Below, one piece after another: positions 28,907-36,836 of a DNA stretch of 64,000 nucleotides; the first letter of the stretch is position 1, and every line of letters begins with the position of its first letter. The notes under the pieces are model-generated. The model searched no databases, was not told where the DNA came from, and saw nothing but the letters and a program-made list of their open reading frames with translations. The stretch is from positions 1 through 64,000 of the forward strand of contig NZ_ASJA01000011.1 in assembly GCF_000412185.1 (NCBI RefSeq), written 5' to 3'. The DNA is from Euryhalocaulis caribicus. GTDB lineage: Bacteria > Pseudomonadota > Alphaproteobacteria > Caulobacterales > Maricaulaceae. Made by a program: the position numbers and the translations under genes.

Positions 28907-28946
28907 GCGCCTATAGCTCAGCTGGATAGAGCGCTGCCCTCCGAAG
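28907..28946 (+). pseudogene. Truncated tRNA-Arg(CCG), 5' half only
   Basis: Acceptor 5' strand GCGCCTA, TA, D arm GCTC-AGCTGGATA-GAGC, and the anticodon arm through CTGCC-CTCCGAA-G match a tRNA-Arg with anticodon CCG. At 28947 the sequence diverges (CCGGTTGTCAAGG): no 3' anticodon stem, T arm or acceptor 3' strand can be found. The break lies one base past the anticodon loop, where tRNA-targeting integrases can recombine, so this is probably half of a gene split by element insertion. Confidence 0.8.
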
Positions 28947-29083
28947 CCGGTTGTCAAGGGCTTGGGTAACTTATAGGAGGCAAAAAGAGTCCGTAGAAAC
29001 AAGGCGTTGCGAGGCCCTCGTTCTGATCTCTAAACTCGCGAAAATCTCACGTAAGCACTGCGTAAGCAGTTGCGACACGGTAA
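28947..29083. other. Junction segment with TAAGCA repeats
   Basis: A 137-bp segment between the tRNA half and the full tRNA. Near its right end three GTAAGCA-type repeats occur (about 29051, 29062 and 29080), spaced about 11 and 18 bp, which could be arm-type integrase sites. No gene is seen. Function inferred from position. Confidence 0.4.
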
Positions 29084-29160
29084 GCACCCATAGCTCAGCT
29101 GGATAGAGCGCTACCCTCCGAAGGTAGAGGTCTCAGGTTCGAATCCTGATGGGTGCGCCA
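29084..29160 (+). tRNA. tRNA-Arg (anticodon CCG)
   Basis: Complete 77-nt cloverleaf: acceptor GCACCCA/TGGGTGC, D stem GCTC/GAGC, anticodon stem CTACC/GGTAG with loop CTCCGAA (anticodon CCG, decodes CGG), T stem TCAGG/CCTGA with loop TTCGAAT, discriminator G and encoded CCA. Its first half is nearly identical to the truncated gene 177 bp upstream. Its 3' part is a plausible attachment site for the element that follows. Confidence 0.96.
29115..29160 (+). other. Candidate attL (3' half of tRNA-Arg)
   Basis: The anticodon-to-CCA part of the intact tRNA-Arg, after which GC content drops sharply and accessory genes begin. ICEs often use the tRNA 3' end as attB so that the tRNA stays functional. 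The matching attR would be an extra copy of this 46-bp stretch, outside the window. Confidence 0.4.
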
Positions 29161-29463
29161 TTTTCATATAAAAATCAATTTCTTAAGAGCTTCCCCGAGG
29201 TGAGATGCGTGCTTTGTACAAATGCCGATGGCTGAGGAGATGGGCGGGTTCCGGCAAATGTTCACACGGCGGGATTTTTGCTCCGTACGCGGCGACAAAA
29301 AGGCAAAACGTCTCTCGCTTAGCTTTCTTAGGAATCCGATCCACCTATCAATTGCCAAGATAATATAGATCAAAGCTATAGTTTGAAATAGCCCCCGCCC
29401 CATCGCTCCCGCCGATCAGCGCTCCTACTCTCGCGTCAATCTCGACGCAGAAAGGAGAGCGCC
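29161..29463. other. Gene-free, AT-richer gap after tRNA-Arg
   Basis: About 300 bp without a convincing gene. A 79-codon reading frame on the minus strand (29164-29403) has no ribosome-binding site or recognisable domain and is not reported. The right end holds the leader of the NmrA-like gene with AGAAAGGAGAG just before the ATG at 29464. Confidence 0.6.
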
Positions 29464-30327
29464 ATGATCCTCATCACCGGTGCGACCGGTACCAATGGTA
29501 GCCTCATCGCGGAGCGTTTTGCCGCCGCTGGCATACCCGCCCGCCATATGGTTCGGGACAGCGACGGCGTCGCCCTCCCGACCTATCCGGGTTCGGAACT
29601 CGTCGAAGCCGACTTCGACGATCCCGCTAGTCTGGCCGGAGCGCTAAAGGGCGTCACGGCCGCATTCTTGGTGACCCCGTCCTCCGCCGAGGCGGAGGCG
29701 CGGCAGCAGCGGTTCGTGGACGCTGCGGAAAAAGCCGGCCTGCCGCATCTGGTCAAGCTGTCGCAATTCGCCGCGGACGAGGGCTCGCCGGTCCGGTTCC
29801 TGCGCTATCACGCGGCGGTCGAGGCGCGCATCCGGGAGCGGTTGCCTTCCTGGACGTTGCTACGGCCCAATCTCTACATGCAAGGGCTGCTGGGTTTCGC
29901 GGGCATGATCGCCGAGGGAACGCTTCCGGGCGCCGCCGGGTCCGCCCGCGTCAGTCTGATCGACGTGCGCGACATCGCCGATGTCGCCGTCGCCGCGCTG
30001 ACCGAGCCGGCGAAACATCATGGACAGACCTACACGTTGACCGGTCCCGCGGCCCCGACGCATGACGAGATCGCCTCGGAGTTGTCCCGCGTGGTCGGAA
30101 CCCAGGTCAAATATACCGACATGCCGCCAGAGGCACTGGCGGAGGCCGCAAAGGCCATGGGGATGGACCTCTGGCAGGCCGACGGGCTGGCCGAGGACTA
30201 TGCGCACTATGTTCGGGGCGAGGCGGCGGAGGTGACCGGCACGGTCGCGGCGGTGACCGGACATGCCGCCCGGGATCTGCGCGCCTTCCTGACTGACCAT
30301 GGCGGGGCGTTCCGCCATGCGGCCTGA
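29464..30327 (+). CDS. NmrA-like NAD(P)-binding protein
   Basis: A 287-residue atypical SDR. The Rossmann glycine motif is ITGATGTNGSLIAERF at the N-terminus; the middle has FLVTPSSAEAEARQQRFVDAA and YHAAVEARIRE, and the active-site YxxxK is absent as in NmrA/HSCARG and QOR2-like proteins. Such proteins sense or reduce NAD(P)H-linked quinones. First cargo gene of the ICE, with a good ribosome-binding site. Its end is close to and convergent with the LysR gene. Confidence 0.88.
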   Translation: MILITGATGTNGSLIAERFAAAGIPARHMVRDSDGVALPTYPGSELVEADFDDPASLAGALKGVTAAFLVTPSSAEAEARQQRFVDAAEKAGLPHLVKLSQFAADEGSPVRFLRYHAAVEARIRERLPSWTLLRPNLYMQGLLGFAGMIAEGTLPGAAGSARVSLIDVRDIADVAVAALTEPAKHHGQTYTLTGPAAPTHDEIASELSRVVGTQVKYTDMPPEALAEAAKAMGMDLWQADGLAEDYAHYVRGEAAEVTGTVAAVTGHAARDLRAFLTDHGGAFRHAA

Positions 30328-30331
30328 GCCG

Positions 30332-31255
30332 TCATTCGGCGAGGTCGACGGCGAATTCGCGGATGCGCTCGGCGACGTGCATGACCGCCGGATCGGCCTC
30401 GGCCCGGGTGGCCCAGGCGAGATGGAGGGGGAAGCCCTCGACCGCGATCGGTGGTGGAAGATAGACGAGGTCCGCCTCCTCGAACATGCATCTTCGCGGC
30501 AACATCGCGATCAGATCGGTGGACGCCAGGATCTGCGGCACCATCAGGAAGCTCGGTACGGTCATGCCCACCCGGCGCGTCCGGCCGAGCAGCGCCAGCT
30601 TGTCGTCGAGGGGGCTGCGCCGCGCGCCGGTGGCAGACACCAGAATATGCGGATGTGCCAGCCAGCGGTCGAGGTCGAAGCCGTCGGCCGCCGGGTGATC
30701 GCGCCGCATGACCACCGAATAGGTCTCGGTGAACAGCTCCACCCGGCGGAACCCATGCCCGGCCTGCGGCAGAACCGTGATCGCCAGGTCCGCACGGTCG
30801 CGGGCCAGCGCATCGACCACGTCCTCGCTTTCGAGCCAGGTCATCAGGCAGAGGTCGATCCCCGGAGCGGTGTCCCGCAGGCGGTTCCAGATCAGAGTCA
30901 GAAGCATGAGGGCGGGAACATCGCTGGAAACGAGGCGGACGGTCCTCTTGCTGTCCCGCGCCTGGGGCGGCGTGTCCTCGATCAGACCCTTGAATTCGTG
31001 CAGCAACCGCCGGATCGGCGCCTGCAGGGCCAAACCGCGCGCCGTGGGCGTCATGCCCCGGCCGGCGCGGACGAGGAGCTGGTCGCCAAAGAGCACCCGG
31101 CACCGTTCGAGCGCCGCCGAAGCCGATGGCTGGCTGATGCCCAGCCGTTCGGCGGCGGTGACGACCTTTCGTTCTTCCAGAAGCCGGTCGAGCACCACCA
31201 GCAGGTTTAGGTCGACGTCGCGCAGATCGGTCACCGGTTTCTTCCCATCTTTCAC
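30332..31255 (-). CDS. LysR-family regulator (NodD-like subgroup)
   Basis: A 307-residue regulator. The N-terminal winged HTH reads LLEERKVVTAAERLGISQPSASAALERC, and the effector domain follows with VRLVSSDVPALMLLTLIWNRL. Divergent from the Dabb-protein gene (31288), separated by only 32 bp, so their promoters overlap and the Dabb gene is a likely target. Confidence 0.92.
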   Translation of the reverse strand: MKDGKKPVTDLRDVDLNLLVVLDRLLEERKVVTAAERLGISQPSASAALERCRVLFGDQLLVRAGRGMTPTARGLALQAPIRRLLHEFKGLIEDTPPQARDSKRTVRLVSSDVPALMLLTLIWNRLRDTAPGIDLCLMTWLESEDVVDALARDRADLAITVLPQAGHGFRRVELFTETYSVVMRRDHPAADGFDLDRWLAHPHILVSATGARRSPLDDKLALLGRTRRVGMTVPSFLMVPQILASTDLIAMLPRRCMFEEADLVYLPPPIAVEGFPLHLAWATRAEADPAVMHVAERIREFAVDLAE

Positions 31256-31287
31256 CGCCCTTCGGGCACACCATCAAGGAGAACATC

Positions 31288-31797
31288 ATGAATCCTATTC
31301 TTATGACAATTGCCCGCCGGGCGCTTCCATCCGCCCTGCTGGTCTCGGTCCTGACCGGGCCAATGGCCGTCATGGCTCAGGAGACGGGACCGACCATCTA
31401 TCATTCGGTCCGCATGGACCTGCGCGACGACGCCGACCCGGAGGCGGTTCAGGCCGTGCTCGACCTGATGGTCGAACTCGGGGAAGGGCTGGACGTCGTC
31501 CAGAGCTTCGTTGTCGGCCCCGACTTGTCCGAGGACTACGACATCGGCGCCACCTATGTGCTTGTCGGCTACGAGGCCTTTCGAACCTATATGTACGACC
31601 CCCTGCATCTCCAGATCGACCGGAACGGCCTGCCGTTGGTTCAGAACATGGTGTCCTTCGACATCACCGATGCCGAGGACAAGCAGGAAGCGCAGGCCGC
31701 CATCGCCCGAATTCACGCCGACCGGATCGAAGACGTTCCGGGGCTGAAGGAGCTTCTGGAGGAAATGGAAAGCTACGGCGGCCCCGGGACCGAGTGA
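31288..31797 (+). CDS. Secreted Dabb (stress-responsive A/B barrel) protein
   Basis: A 169-residue protein with a signal peptide ending near AVMAQ. The remainder has the Dabb pattern YHSVRMDLRDDADPEAVQAV at the first strand-helix, DVVQSFVVGPDLSEDYDIG, and YMYDPLHLQI, a small ferredoxin-like dimer fold. The family includes stress proteins and polyketide cyclases; export to the periplasm is unusual. The function is unknown. Divergently transcribed from the LysR gene. Two hairpins follow it. Confidence 0.85.
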   Translation: MNPILMTIARRALPSALLVSVLTGPMAVMAQETGPTIYHSVRMDLRDDADPEAVQAVLDLMVELGEGLDVVQSFVVGPDLSEDYDIGATYVLVGYEAFRTYMYDPLHLQIDRNGLPLVQNMVSFDITDAEDKQEAQAAIARIHADRIEDVPGLKELLEEMESYGGPGTE

Positions 31798-31807
31798 CTT
31801 AAAAATC

Positions 31808-31887
31808 GGGGCCGGGCATGTCCGCTCGGGAGATGTCCGGCCCTTGAAACCTGAGCACGAAGGCGCCGAATAGGTCCGGCGTCTTCG
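31808..31887. terminator. Two hairpins between convergent Dabb and alkene-reductase genes
   Basis: First hairpin: 31808-31819 with 31833-31843 (one mismatch). Second: CGAAGGCGCCG (31858-31868) with CGGCGTCTTCG (31877-31887), followed on the plus strand by TTCCTTTC. Being between convergent genes, they probably stop transcription from both sides. Confidence 0.55.
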
Positions 31888-31918
31888 TTCCTTTCGACGC
31901 GTCCCGACGTGCCGGCCT

Positions 31919-32998
31919 TCATCTATTCAGCGCCGGATAGTCGGTGTAGCCGTCCGGCCCGCGGCCGTAGAAAGTGGCCGGATCGGGCTTGTTGAGTTCG
32001 GCGTCCTGCTTGAGCCGTCCGACGAGGTCCGGATTGGCGAGAAAGGGCACACCATAAGCGACCGCGTCGGCATGACCGGCCTCGATCGTCCGCATGCCTT
32101 TCGCCTTGTCGAAGCCGGTGTTGACGATGAAGGGCACCGTCGTCATCGGACGGAAGGTCTCGGCGACGTTTTCGATGGCGACGCCCTTTTCCAGGTCCTT
32201 CGCATTCGGCTCCAGCATCGTCAGGCAGCCGACCTGCCGCTTGTCGAGTTCGCGCACCACATGGCCGAAAGTGGTGAGCGGATCGCTGTCGCCCATGCCG
32301 TAGAGCGAGATCGAGGGCCCGAGCCGCACGCCGACCCGCTCCATCGACCAGGCCGCCGCCATCGCGTCGACGGTCTCCAGGATCAGCCGCGCGCGGTTCT
32401 CGACCGAACCGCCCCAGTCATCTGTGCGCTTGTTGGTGATGTCCTGCAGGAACTGGTCGTGCAGATAACCATTGGCCGCGTGGAGCTCGACTCCGTCGAA
32501 CCCGGCCTCGCGGGCATTGCGGGTCCCTTGCGCAAAGTCCGCGATGATCGGCGGGATCTCGTCGGCGGCAAGTTCGCGCGGGACCGGGAAATCGACCTCG
32601 CGGTCGGGAAACTTGAACTTGCCTTCGGCCGGCAGCGGCGACGGCGCAACGGGCAATTCGCCGCCCCGCATGTCGGGATGCGAGACCCGGCCGGCATGCC
32701 AGAGCTGGCAGTAGATCCGTCCGTCGGCGGCATGGACGGCGTCGGTCACGCCGCGCCAGCCGGCGATATGCGCATCGGTCCAGATTTCGGGCCCGCCGAC
32801 AACGCCGCGCCCCTGCCGGGAAACGGCCGTGCATTCGGTGACGATCAGGCCGGCATCGGCGCGCTGCGCGTAATAGTCGGCCATGAGCTGGTTCGACGTG
32901 CCGTCCAACTCCGCCCGGGTACGCGTCATCGCGGACATCCAGATGCGGTTGGGAAGTTGCAGACCATGCAGGTCCATCGGTGTGAAAAGATCGGTCAT
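31919..32998 (-). CDS. Old yellow enzyme-family alkene reductase (NemA-like)
   Basis: A 359-residue flavoprotein with FMN-bound TIM barrel. The N-terminus (LFTPMDLHGLQLPNRIWMSAM) and substrate pair in ELHAANGYLHDQFL (His and Asn) are diagnostic; DDWGGSVENRARLILET is the conserved FMN region, and FIVNTGFDKAKG and AVAYGVPFLANPDLVGRL end the barrel. OYEs reduce alpha,beta-unsaturated carbonyls, maleimides and nitro compounds with NAD(P)H. It lies 14 nt after an SDR gene, so the two form an operon controlled by the divergent LysR gene. Confidence 0.95.
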   Translation of the reverse strand: MTDLFTPMDLHGLQLPNRIWMSAMTRTRAELDGTSNQLMADYYAQRADAGLIVTECTAVSRQGRGVVGGPEIWTDAHIAGWRGVTDAVHAADGRIYCQLWHAGRVSHPDMRGGELPVAPSPLPAEGKFKFPDREVDFPVPRELAADEIPPIIADFAQGTRNAREAGFDGVELHAANGYLHDQFLQDITNKRTDDWGGSVENRARLILETVDAMAAAWSMERVGVRLGPSISLYGMGDSDPLTTFGHVVRELDKRQVGCLTMLEPNAKDLEKGVAIENVAETFRPMTTVPFIVNTGFDKAKGMRTIEAGHADAVAYGVPFLANPDLVGRLKQDAELNKPDPATFYGRGPDGYTDYPALNR

Positions 32999-33012
32999 AT
33001 CGGAGTCTCCTG

Positions 33013-33750
33013 TCAGTCCATGTGAAGGCCGCCATCGACCACCAGCGTCTGGCCGGTGACGAAGTCGGCGTCGGGGGAGGCGAAGAAGAAGGTGGCGCCG
33101 ACGAGATCCTCGGCTTTCTCTTCGCGCTTGATGGCGCGTCTTTCGATCTGCGCCTCCTGGATTTCCCTAGGCAGCGCCTTCGCGGCGGCCGGCGTTATGG
33201 TGACGCCCGGCGCGATCAGATTGACGGTGATGCCCTCGCCGCCGAATTCGCGCGCGAGGCTGCGGGTCAGGCCGATGAGACCGGCCTTGGCAGAGACATA
33301 ATGGGTCTGGCCGGGAACACCTTCGTTGACCGAGGCCGAGCCGATGGTGACGATCCGGCCCCAGCCGCGCCCGGTCATCAGCGGCAGCACGGCGCGGCAC
33401 ATCAGGGCGGTTCCGGTGAGGTTGATGTCGACGATTTTGCGCCAGTCCTCGACGCTCATCTCGAGAAAGCCTTGGACCGGGAAGAAGCCGGCAGCATTGA
33501 CGAGTACGTCGACGCGCCCGGTGGTCTCACGCGCAAGATCGGCCACCGTGTCGCAGTCCTCCGCCTTGGCTATGTCGGCCGGCTTCACGAAAAGCCGGTC
33601 GCTCGCCATCTCGGCGGACAGCCTGTCCAGCGCATCGGCGCTCGTGTCGGTCGCGACTACGGTATCGTCATTGTCGAGGAAGCGGCGGACAAAGGGATAT
33701 CCCATCCCTCCGGCGGCGCCGGTGATCACGATTGTTCGTTCGGTTCTCAT
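33013..33750 (-). CDS. Short-chain dehydrogenase/reductase (FabG-like)
   Basis: A 245-residue classical SDR. Cofactor motif is TGAAGGMGYPFVRRF, then NAAGFFP (NAG-like), the catalytic Ser in VTIGSASVNE and YVSAKAGLIGLTRSLA (Tyr/Lys). The ATG at 33750 has GGAGAG upstream and fixes the usual start; a longer frame exists but covers the regulatory region. It forms an operon with the alkene reductase. A degraded copy of its 5' end exists at about 36366-36450. Confidence 0.92.
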   Translation of the reverse strand: MRTERTIVITGAAGGMGYPFVRRFLDNDDTVVATDTSADALDRLSAEMASDRLFVKPADIAKAEDCDTVADLARETTGRVDVLVNAAGFFPVQGFLEMSVEDWRKIVDINLTGTALMCRAVLPLMTGRGWGRIVTIGSASVNEGVPGQTHYVSAKAGLIGLTRSLAREFGGEGITVNLIAPGVTITPAAAKALPREIQEAQIERRAIKREEKAEDLVGATFFFASPDADFVTGQTLVVDGGLHMD

Positions 33751-33822
33751 AGGCTTCTCTCCTCTTCTGGTGCAACAATGGAACAATAAAGTTGCGCCGC
33801 TCCGAACGCCGGCGACGAGGGG

Positions 33823-33931
33823 TGATTCCACCACATCGTTACTGGGGTTGCGTTGTTCTGCTGAAAAGGTAATGTCCAAGCGACCAAACGGAACCATGCA
33901 CGAAACAGAAACTGTGTTCCCTCAGCGGAAC
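33823..33931. promoter_or_regulatory. Divergent lysR/SDR control region with conserved blocks
   Basis: The 189-bp gap between the SDR and LysR genes. Two blocks, 33823-33840 and 33880-33897, are kept almost unchanged in the decayed second copy of the module (36277-36294 and 36221-36238), although the DNA between them has diverged. GTTCC-CTCAGC-GGAAC (33916-33931) lies just before the LysR start. These are candidate LysR-binding and promoter elements. Confidence 0.55.
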
Positions 33932-33939
33932 AATGAGCG

Positions 33940-34863
33940 ATGATCGACCTCAATGACCTGCGCATCTTCGAGCGGGTTGCTGCGCTCGGCGGATTCTCGC
34001 GCGCGGCGGAAGCCTTGGGCATGCCGAAATCCAGCGCCAGCCGTGCGGTGGCCCGGCTCGAGGAAGCGCTCGGCGTTCGGCTGTTTCAACGGACGACACG
34101 CCAGATCAGTCTGACCTCGGCCGGAGACATCCTGTTCGAGCGCAGCCGGACAATGCTCGCGGGGCTGGAGGACGCGCTCGCACTGACCGCCGATCTGGCG
34201 GAAGCACCCCGCGGCGCGCTGGCGATCAGCGCAGGTATCGGCTTCGGCATAAACGTTCTCGCAGATCAGCTTCCCGGATTCCTGACGCGCTATCCCGACG
34301 TCCGGGTGTCCATCGACCTGACCAGCCGCAACGCCGAACTCGTCTCCGAGCGAATCGATGTTGCGATCCGCATCGGCGCGCTGTCGGATTCCAGCATGGT
34401 CGCGACACGGCTGGGCACGCTGCCACAATATCTCTGCGCGGCGCCTGCCTATATCGACGGGCATGGGCGCCCGAACGCACCAAATGATCTCGCCGAGCAC
34501 CAGGCCATCGTCATGCCGGGTCCCGGCGGCCGCCCACGGCCGTGGCAACTCACGCGCGACGGCAGAACGGAGAAGTTGGAACCGGACGCGCTTGTCGTCG
34601 TCAACGATGCTCTGACGATCTCAAAGCTCGTACTCGGAGGCGCGGGTATCGGGGCGCTCTCGGCCTATCTCTGCGGCGAAGCGATTTTGAGCGGATATCT
34701 GGAACGCCTCCTGCCCGATTGGTCCTTGCCGCCATTGCCGGTGAGCCTGCTCTTCCCTAGCGGGCGGGAAGTGTCCCCGTCTGTCCGCGCGTTCGTCGAC
34801 TACATGCGCGAGGCCAACAGGAGCGGTGCAGCATGGCTGGAGGATCCCCTGAACGGACGGTGA
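33940..34863 (+). CDS. LysR-family regulator of the SDR/alkene reductase operon
   Basis: A 307-residue regulator of the subgroup with N-terminal HTH ERVAALGGFSRAAEALGMPK followed by SSASRAVARLEEALG and effector domain containing LTSRNAELVSERIDVAIRIG, common in regulators of aldehyde/quinone-reductase genes. It is divergent from the SDR gene. The first 65 codons are about 90% identical to a fragment at 35998-36185. Confidence 0.93.
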   Translation: MIDLNDLRIFERVAALGGFSRAAEALGMPKSSASRAVARLEEALGVRLFQRTTRQISLTSAGDILFERSRTMLAGLEDALALTADLAEAPRGALAISAGIGFGINVLADQLPGFLTRYPDVRVSIDLTSRNAELVSERIDVAIRIGALSDSSMVATRLGTLPQYLCAAPAYIDGHGRPNAPNDLAEHQAIVMPGPGGRPRPWQLTRDGRTEKLEPDALVVVNDALTISKLVLGGAGIGALSAYLCGEAILSGYLERLLPDWSLPPLPVSLLFPSGREVSPSVRAFVDYMREANRSGAAWLEDPLNGR

Positions 34864-34924
34864 ATCCGAAGCGAAAAAGAACCCTTGGTGCAACTTCGGC
34901 AGTGGCCTGGAGCATTTCAACAGG

Positions 34925-35045
34925 ATTTGAGGATGTTCCGACTGAGGATCGATTGCTCAATGTCGAGCGCTCACGCAGCCCTATGGAAGCTCCCTTGATC
35001 GGCAGCAGCGATCGCATTTCGCAGTTGGCACACGTCGAAAGCCAT
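34925..35045 (-). pseudogene. LysR HTH remnant
   Basis: Reading leftward from an ATG at 35045 gives AFDVCQLRNAIAAADQGSFH, then RAA, an in-frame TGA, then ALDIEQSILSRNI, which is the N-terminal helix-turn-helix region of a LysR- or HTH-type regulator. It stops after about 35 codons. The stop codon and lack of a downstream domain show decay. Confidence 0.6.
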
Positions 35046-35073
35046 CGCTGTGACGGGGTAAGGCATTTCGATT

Positions 35074-35238
35074 TCAACCTGCGTCAAATCCGGCAGCGTT
35101 GAAGTAGTTCCAGCACTCTGCTGGGTCGTAGAGATCGCAGATCGCTCCGATAGCCTCGAAGACCTCTGTAAAGGTCCTGGCTCCGATCCGTCGAACGTGT
35201 GCTTTTAGCTTTGAGAATGTCTGTTCGATGGGGTTCAT
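35074..35238 (-). pseudogene. IS630-family transposase, C-terminal fragment
   Basis: The last 54 residues of an IS630/Tc1-type transposase: NPIEQTFSKLKAHVRRIG, then FTEVFEAIGAICDLYDPAECW and NYFNAAGF before the stop. The NPIE motif includes the final catalytic Glu. The rest of the gene is missing; at 35239 it is fused to IS110-type sequence in the opposite direction. Confidence 0.85.
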
Positions 35239-35691
35239 CGTGGCCCTTGGGATCGACCGGGGCAAGAACCTGAACAGCATTGTCGGCCTGGATGCGGAGG
35301 GACAGGTCACCCTGCGCCGGCGCGTCAGACGGGCGTCCCTGGTTGACCTTGCGGACACGCTGGCGCCCTGTACGGTCGCGATGGAAGCGTGCTGCGGGTC
35401 GCACCATACCGGTCGTCTCTTCGCCGCGAAGGGGCACACGGTTCGGCTGATGTCGCCGGGATATGTCAGGCCCTATGTCCGGGCCCAGAAGAACGACACC
35501 ACGATGCCGAGGGGATTGCGGAAGGAGCAACACGGCCGACCATGCGGTTCGTCGAGTTGAAGAGCCAGGACCGGCTCGATTTTCAGTCGCTGCACCGCGT
35601 CCGCTCGCGACTCGTCGCAGCCCGCAAGGCACTCTTGAACCAATTGCGGGCGATCCTGCTCGAACGGGACTACACGATGAATCACATCTGA
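35239..35691 (+). pseudogene. IS110-family transposase, N-terminal half with frameshift
   Basis: The start LGIDRGKNLNSIVGLD has the DEDD-type first Asp. It continues through VAMEACCGSHHTGRLFAAKG and YVRPYVRAQKND, then loses frame by -1 near 35490; the other frame continues with EGIAEGATRPTMRFVELKSQ and LLNQLRAILLERDYTMNHI. The C-terminal half with the Ser motif is absent. It is a dead remnant. Confidence 0.85.
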
Positions 35692-35769
35692 CCCTTCAAG
35701 GGAATCCCCCGCGATTCAGTTTCAGATCGAAATGCTTTGGTGGACGCAATCGGCTGTCCGCCAGCTTCG

Positions 35770-35993
35770 ATCGGAGGATTGGGCGATCTCCTGGCGCAAT
35801 GTGTCAATTCTGGCAGCGGTCCACTGCCGAGCGTCATCCCCGAAAATGAGTCGCGCTGGCGCCTCGTCCTGCGCGGCAAGCGCTACGATCCGCTCGGCGA
35901 GCATCTTCGGGTCGCCCGGCTGTTGGCCGTTGGCCTCCTCGACGAACGCGCGGTACTGCGCGATCGCCTCCGCCAGCGCCCGAACAGGATCTC
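35770..35993 (-). pseudogene. SDR C-terminal remnant
   Basis: The minus strand encodes QYRAFVEEANGQQPGDPK, MLAERIVALAAQDEAPARL and IFGDDARQWTAARIDTLRQE, which aligns with the last third of the SDR at 51616-52434 (QQNDPEALAAQIIAEAAVPD, LLFGADAHEWASAKCQQLAA). The N-terminal two-thirds are missing; it is joined out of frame to the LysR remnant. Confidence 0.75.
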
Positions 35994-36185
35994 TCCGGCT
36001 GAGGTCAGGCTGATCTGGCGTGTCGTTCTCTGAAACAGACGGACACCGAGCGCTTCCTCGAGACGGGCGACCGCACGGCTGGCGCTGGACTTCGGCATGC
36101 CCAGGGCTTCCGCCGCCCGCGAGAACCCGCCGAGCGCAGCAACCCGCTCGAAGACGCGCAGATCATTGAGGTGATCATCGCCCAT
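35994..36185 (-). pseudogene. LysR 5' fragment, duplicate of the 33940 gene
   Basis: About 64 codons (LNDLRVFERVAALGGFSRAA to RQISLTSAGEILF) nearly identical to the N-terminus of the LysR regulator at 33940. It breaks at 35994 where an SDR 3' remnant begins in another frame. Together with the conserved control blocks at 36221-36294 it shows that the lysR-SDR module was once duplicated in inverted order. Confidence 0.85.
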
Positions 36186-36365
36186 TATCCCATTTTTGGA
36201 ACGCAGTTTCCGTCCCGCGTATGGTTCCGTTTGGTCGCCTGAACGTTACCTTTCCAGCAATGCAAAGTAAACAAGCAACGATGTAGTGGAATCATCTCTC
36301 GTCGTCAAACACGCCGCGAGGTAGCTTAATTGTTCCACAAGTGCACAAGACAAGGAGACAAGCCG

Positions 36366-36450
36366 ATAAGATCCGAACGAACCGTCGTGATCACCGGCGC
36401 CGCTGGAGGGGTGAGATATCCCTTTGTCCGCCGATCCTCGACAACCGCAT
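36366..36450 (+). pseudogene. SDR 5' fragment, duplicate of the 33750 gene
   Basis: Nucleotides here follow the start of the SDR gene at 33750 (ERTVVITGAAGG, then YPFVRR), but the start codon is mutated and a frameshift follows within 28 codons. AAGGAGA, the old ribosome-binding site, is still visible upstream. Confidence 0.75.
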
Positions 36451-36499
36451 CTGCTCCCGGCTGGCCAGCTTTCCGCCTCGCTTGGGGATGCAGAATGGC

Positions 36500-36645
36500 T
36501 CGATGAGTCGGGTGTCAGTGCTGCTGAGGCTGCGCAACTCGTCGGACATGCTGGACGAGTTTCCAAACCTTACCGCCTACATTGCCCGCGGTAAAGCGCG
36601 ACCGACCTACAAGCGGGGCTTCGCAGCACAACTGGCAGTTTTCGG
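36500..36645 (+). pseudogene. Glutathione S-transferase C-terminal fragment
   Basis: The reading VSVLLRLRNSSDMLDEFPNL then [20 protein letters not shown] matches the final helices of GSTs, where NLxAYxxRGxARPAYxRAF is common. The N-terminal thioredoxin domain is missing and the frame runs into a serine-hydrolase tail. Confidence 0.7.
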
Positions 36646-36786
36646 CAACGGGGTCAGCGGCTCTTCATCGTCCCGGCTCTCGATCTCGTCGTCGTCATCA
36701 CGGCTGGCCGTTACAACCAGTCCGAGGAAAGCAAGTTGCCGGGCCAAGTTTTGAACGACTACATCTTGGACGCGCTGGAAAGGTGA
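36646..36786 (+). pseudogene. Serine hydrolase (beta-lactamase class C-like) C-terminal fragment
   Basis: After restoring one deleted base in GGCAACGGGGTCAG the frame reads [20 protein letters not shown] then [20 protein letters not shown] and ends ILDALER before TGA at 36784-36786. This is the C-terminal strand-helix of 6-aminohexanoate-dimer hydrolase/beta-lactamase-like enzymes. It directly follows the GST fragment. Confidence 0.7.
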
Positions 36787-36836
36787 TCGGGACGGAGTGA
36801 CGCAATCGGATTTCGTCAGCCCGTTAAAGTATCGCA

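Noticed and set aside
29164-29403. 79-aa minus-strand frame after tRNA-Arg
   Set aside because: No ribosome-binding site, no recognisable domain, Arg/Ser-rich composition.
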